DNA of 6,217 nt from contig CAKSAC010000026.1 in the NCBI GenBank assembly GCA_934434925.1, positions 1 through 6,217 of the forward strand, written 5' to 3'. A program made the position numbers and the translations under genes. This stretch comes from an uncultured Eubacteriales bacterium. GTDB lineage: Bacteria; Bacillota; Clostridia; Oscillospirales; CAG-272. The notes beneath the pieces are model-generated. The model saw only the letters and a program-made list of their open reading frames with translations, searched no databases and had not been told where the DNA came from. Numbering within the stretch: the stretch's first letter is position 1; every line of letters starts with the position of its first letter. This document shows positions 6,158-6,217 of the stretch, one piece after another.

Positions 6158-6217
6158 CTCCTTCGGAGTAAAAGAAAAAGCCCTTGCAGGACGTTGCGAA
6201 AACGTTTCGCATAAGTC
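6158..6217. repeat. Direct repeat, copy 2 (cut by window edge)
   Basis: This second copy of the 5992-6050 sequence starts 166 bases further on. Its inner hairpin is a perfect 7-bp stem (TGCGAAA-ACG-TTTCGCA, 6194-6210), whereas copy 1 has a bulge. The expected right arm (GCAAGGGGC plus T-run) would lie beyond the window. The 70-odd bases between the copies (6087-6157) hold no gene that I can see. Confidence 0.88.

Noticed and set aside
6194..6210. TGCGAAAACGTTTCGCA as a LacI/CcpA-type operator
   Set aside because: It resembles a cre-like palindrome. It recurs within the structured repeat, where it is better explained as a hairpin arm, and it has no promoter next to it. It remains possible but unsupported.
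1..6217. CRISPR arrays, transposases, integrases, phage genes, tRNA or rRNA genes
   Set aside because: I looked on both strands and saw none. The only repeats are the two copies at the right end and low-complexity words in the leader.

Overview
The window reads as chromosomal DNA from an anaerobic bacterium, most plausibly a moderately GC-rich member of the Clostridia (Bacillota). The grounds are a glycyl radical enzyme with its radical-SAM activase (both oxygen-sensitive families), AAGGAG-type ribosome binding sites, near-consensus SigA promoters with 17-bp spacers, and Clostridia-like dUTPase, PHP and LacI proteins. The taxon is an inference from protein style, not a search result.

Layout from left to right: positions 1-144 hold no recognisable gene. 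A minus-strand pair follows, dut (861-1304) and a CpsB/CapC-like PHP-domain hydrolase (145-858), only 2 bases apart and read from a clear promoter at 1348-1376. Next comes a second minus-strand operon, a glycyl radical enzyme (2328-4301) and its activase (1510-2331), which overlap by 4 bases. A gene-free stretch of 628 bases (4302-4929) separates this operon from a divergent plus-strand LacI-family regulator (4930-5940). The right end (5941-6217) is noncoding. It holds a weak hairpin, a terminator-like three-armed structure, and a ~59-base sequence present twice, the second copy cut by the window edge.

The central unit looks self-contained: LacI regulator, glycyl radical enzyme and activase. 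The enzyme operon has a strong promoter (TTGACT-17-TATACT, 4639-4667). A nearly perfect 20-bp palindrome centred on CpG (4614-4633) covers the predicted transcription start. That is what a LacI-type repressor site should look like, so the divergent regulator is probably a local repressor relieved by the enzyme's substrate or a related metabolite. The mRNA would carry an unusually long (~330 nt), adenine-rich, repetitive leader before the enzyme's start codon.

The main point of interest is the enzyme. It is short for the family (657 aa). It has an Ala-Cys-Trp-Glu active-site motif in place of the Cys-Cys of pyruvate formate-lyase, and an Arg-Ile-Trp-Gly-Trp glycyl radical loop. It is therefore not an ordinary pyruvate formate-lyase, and its substrate cannot be named from the sequence.
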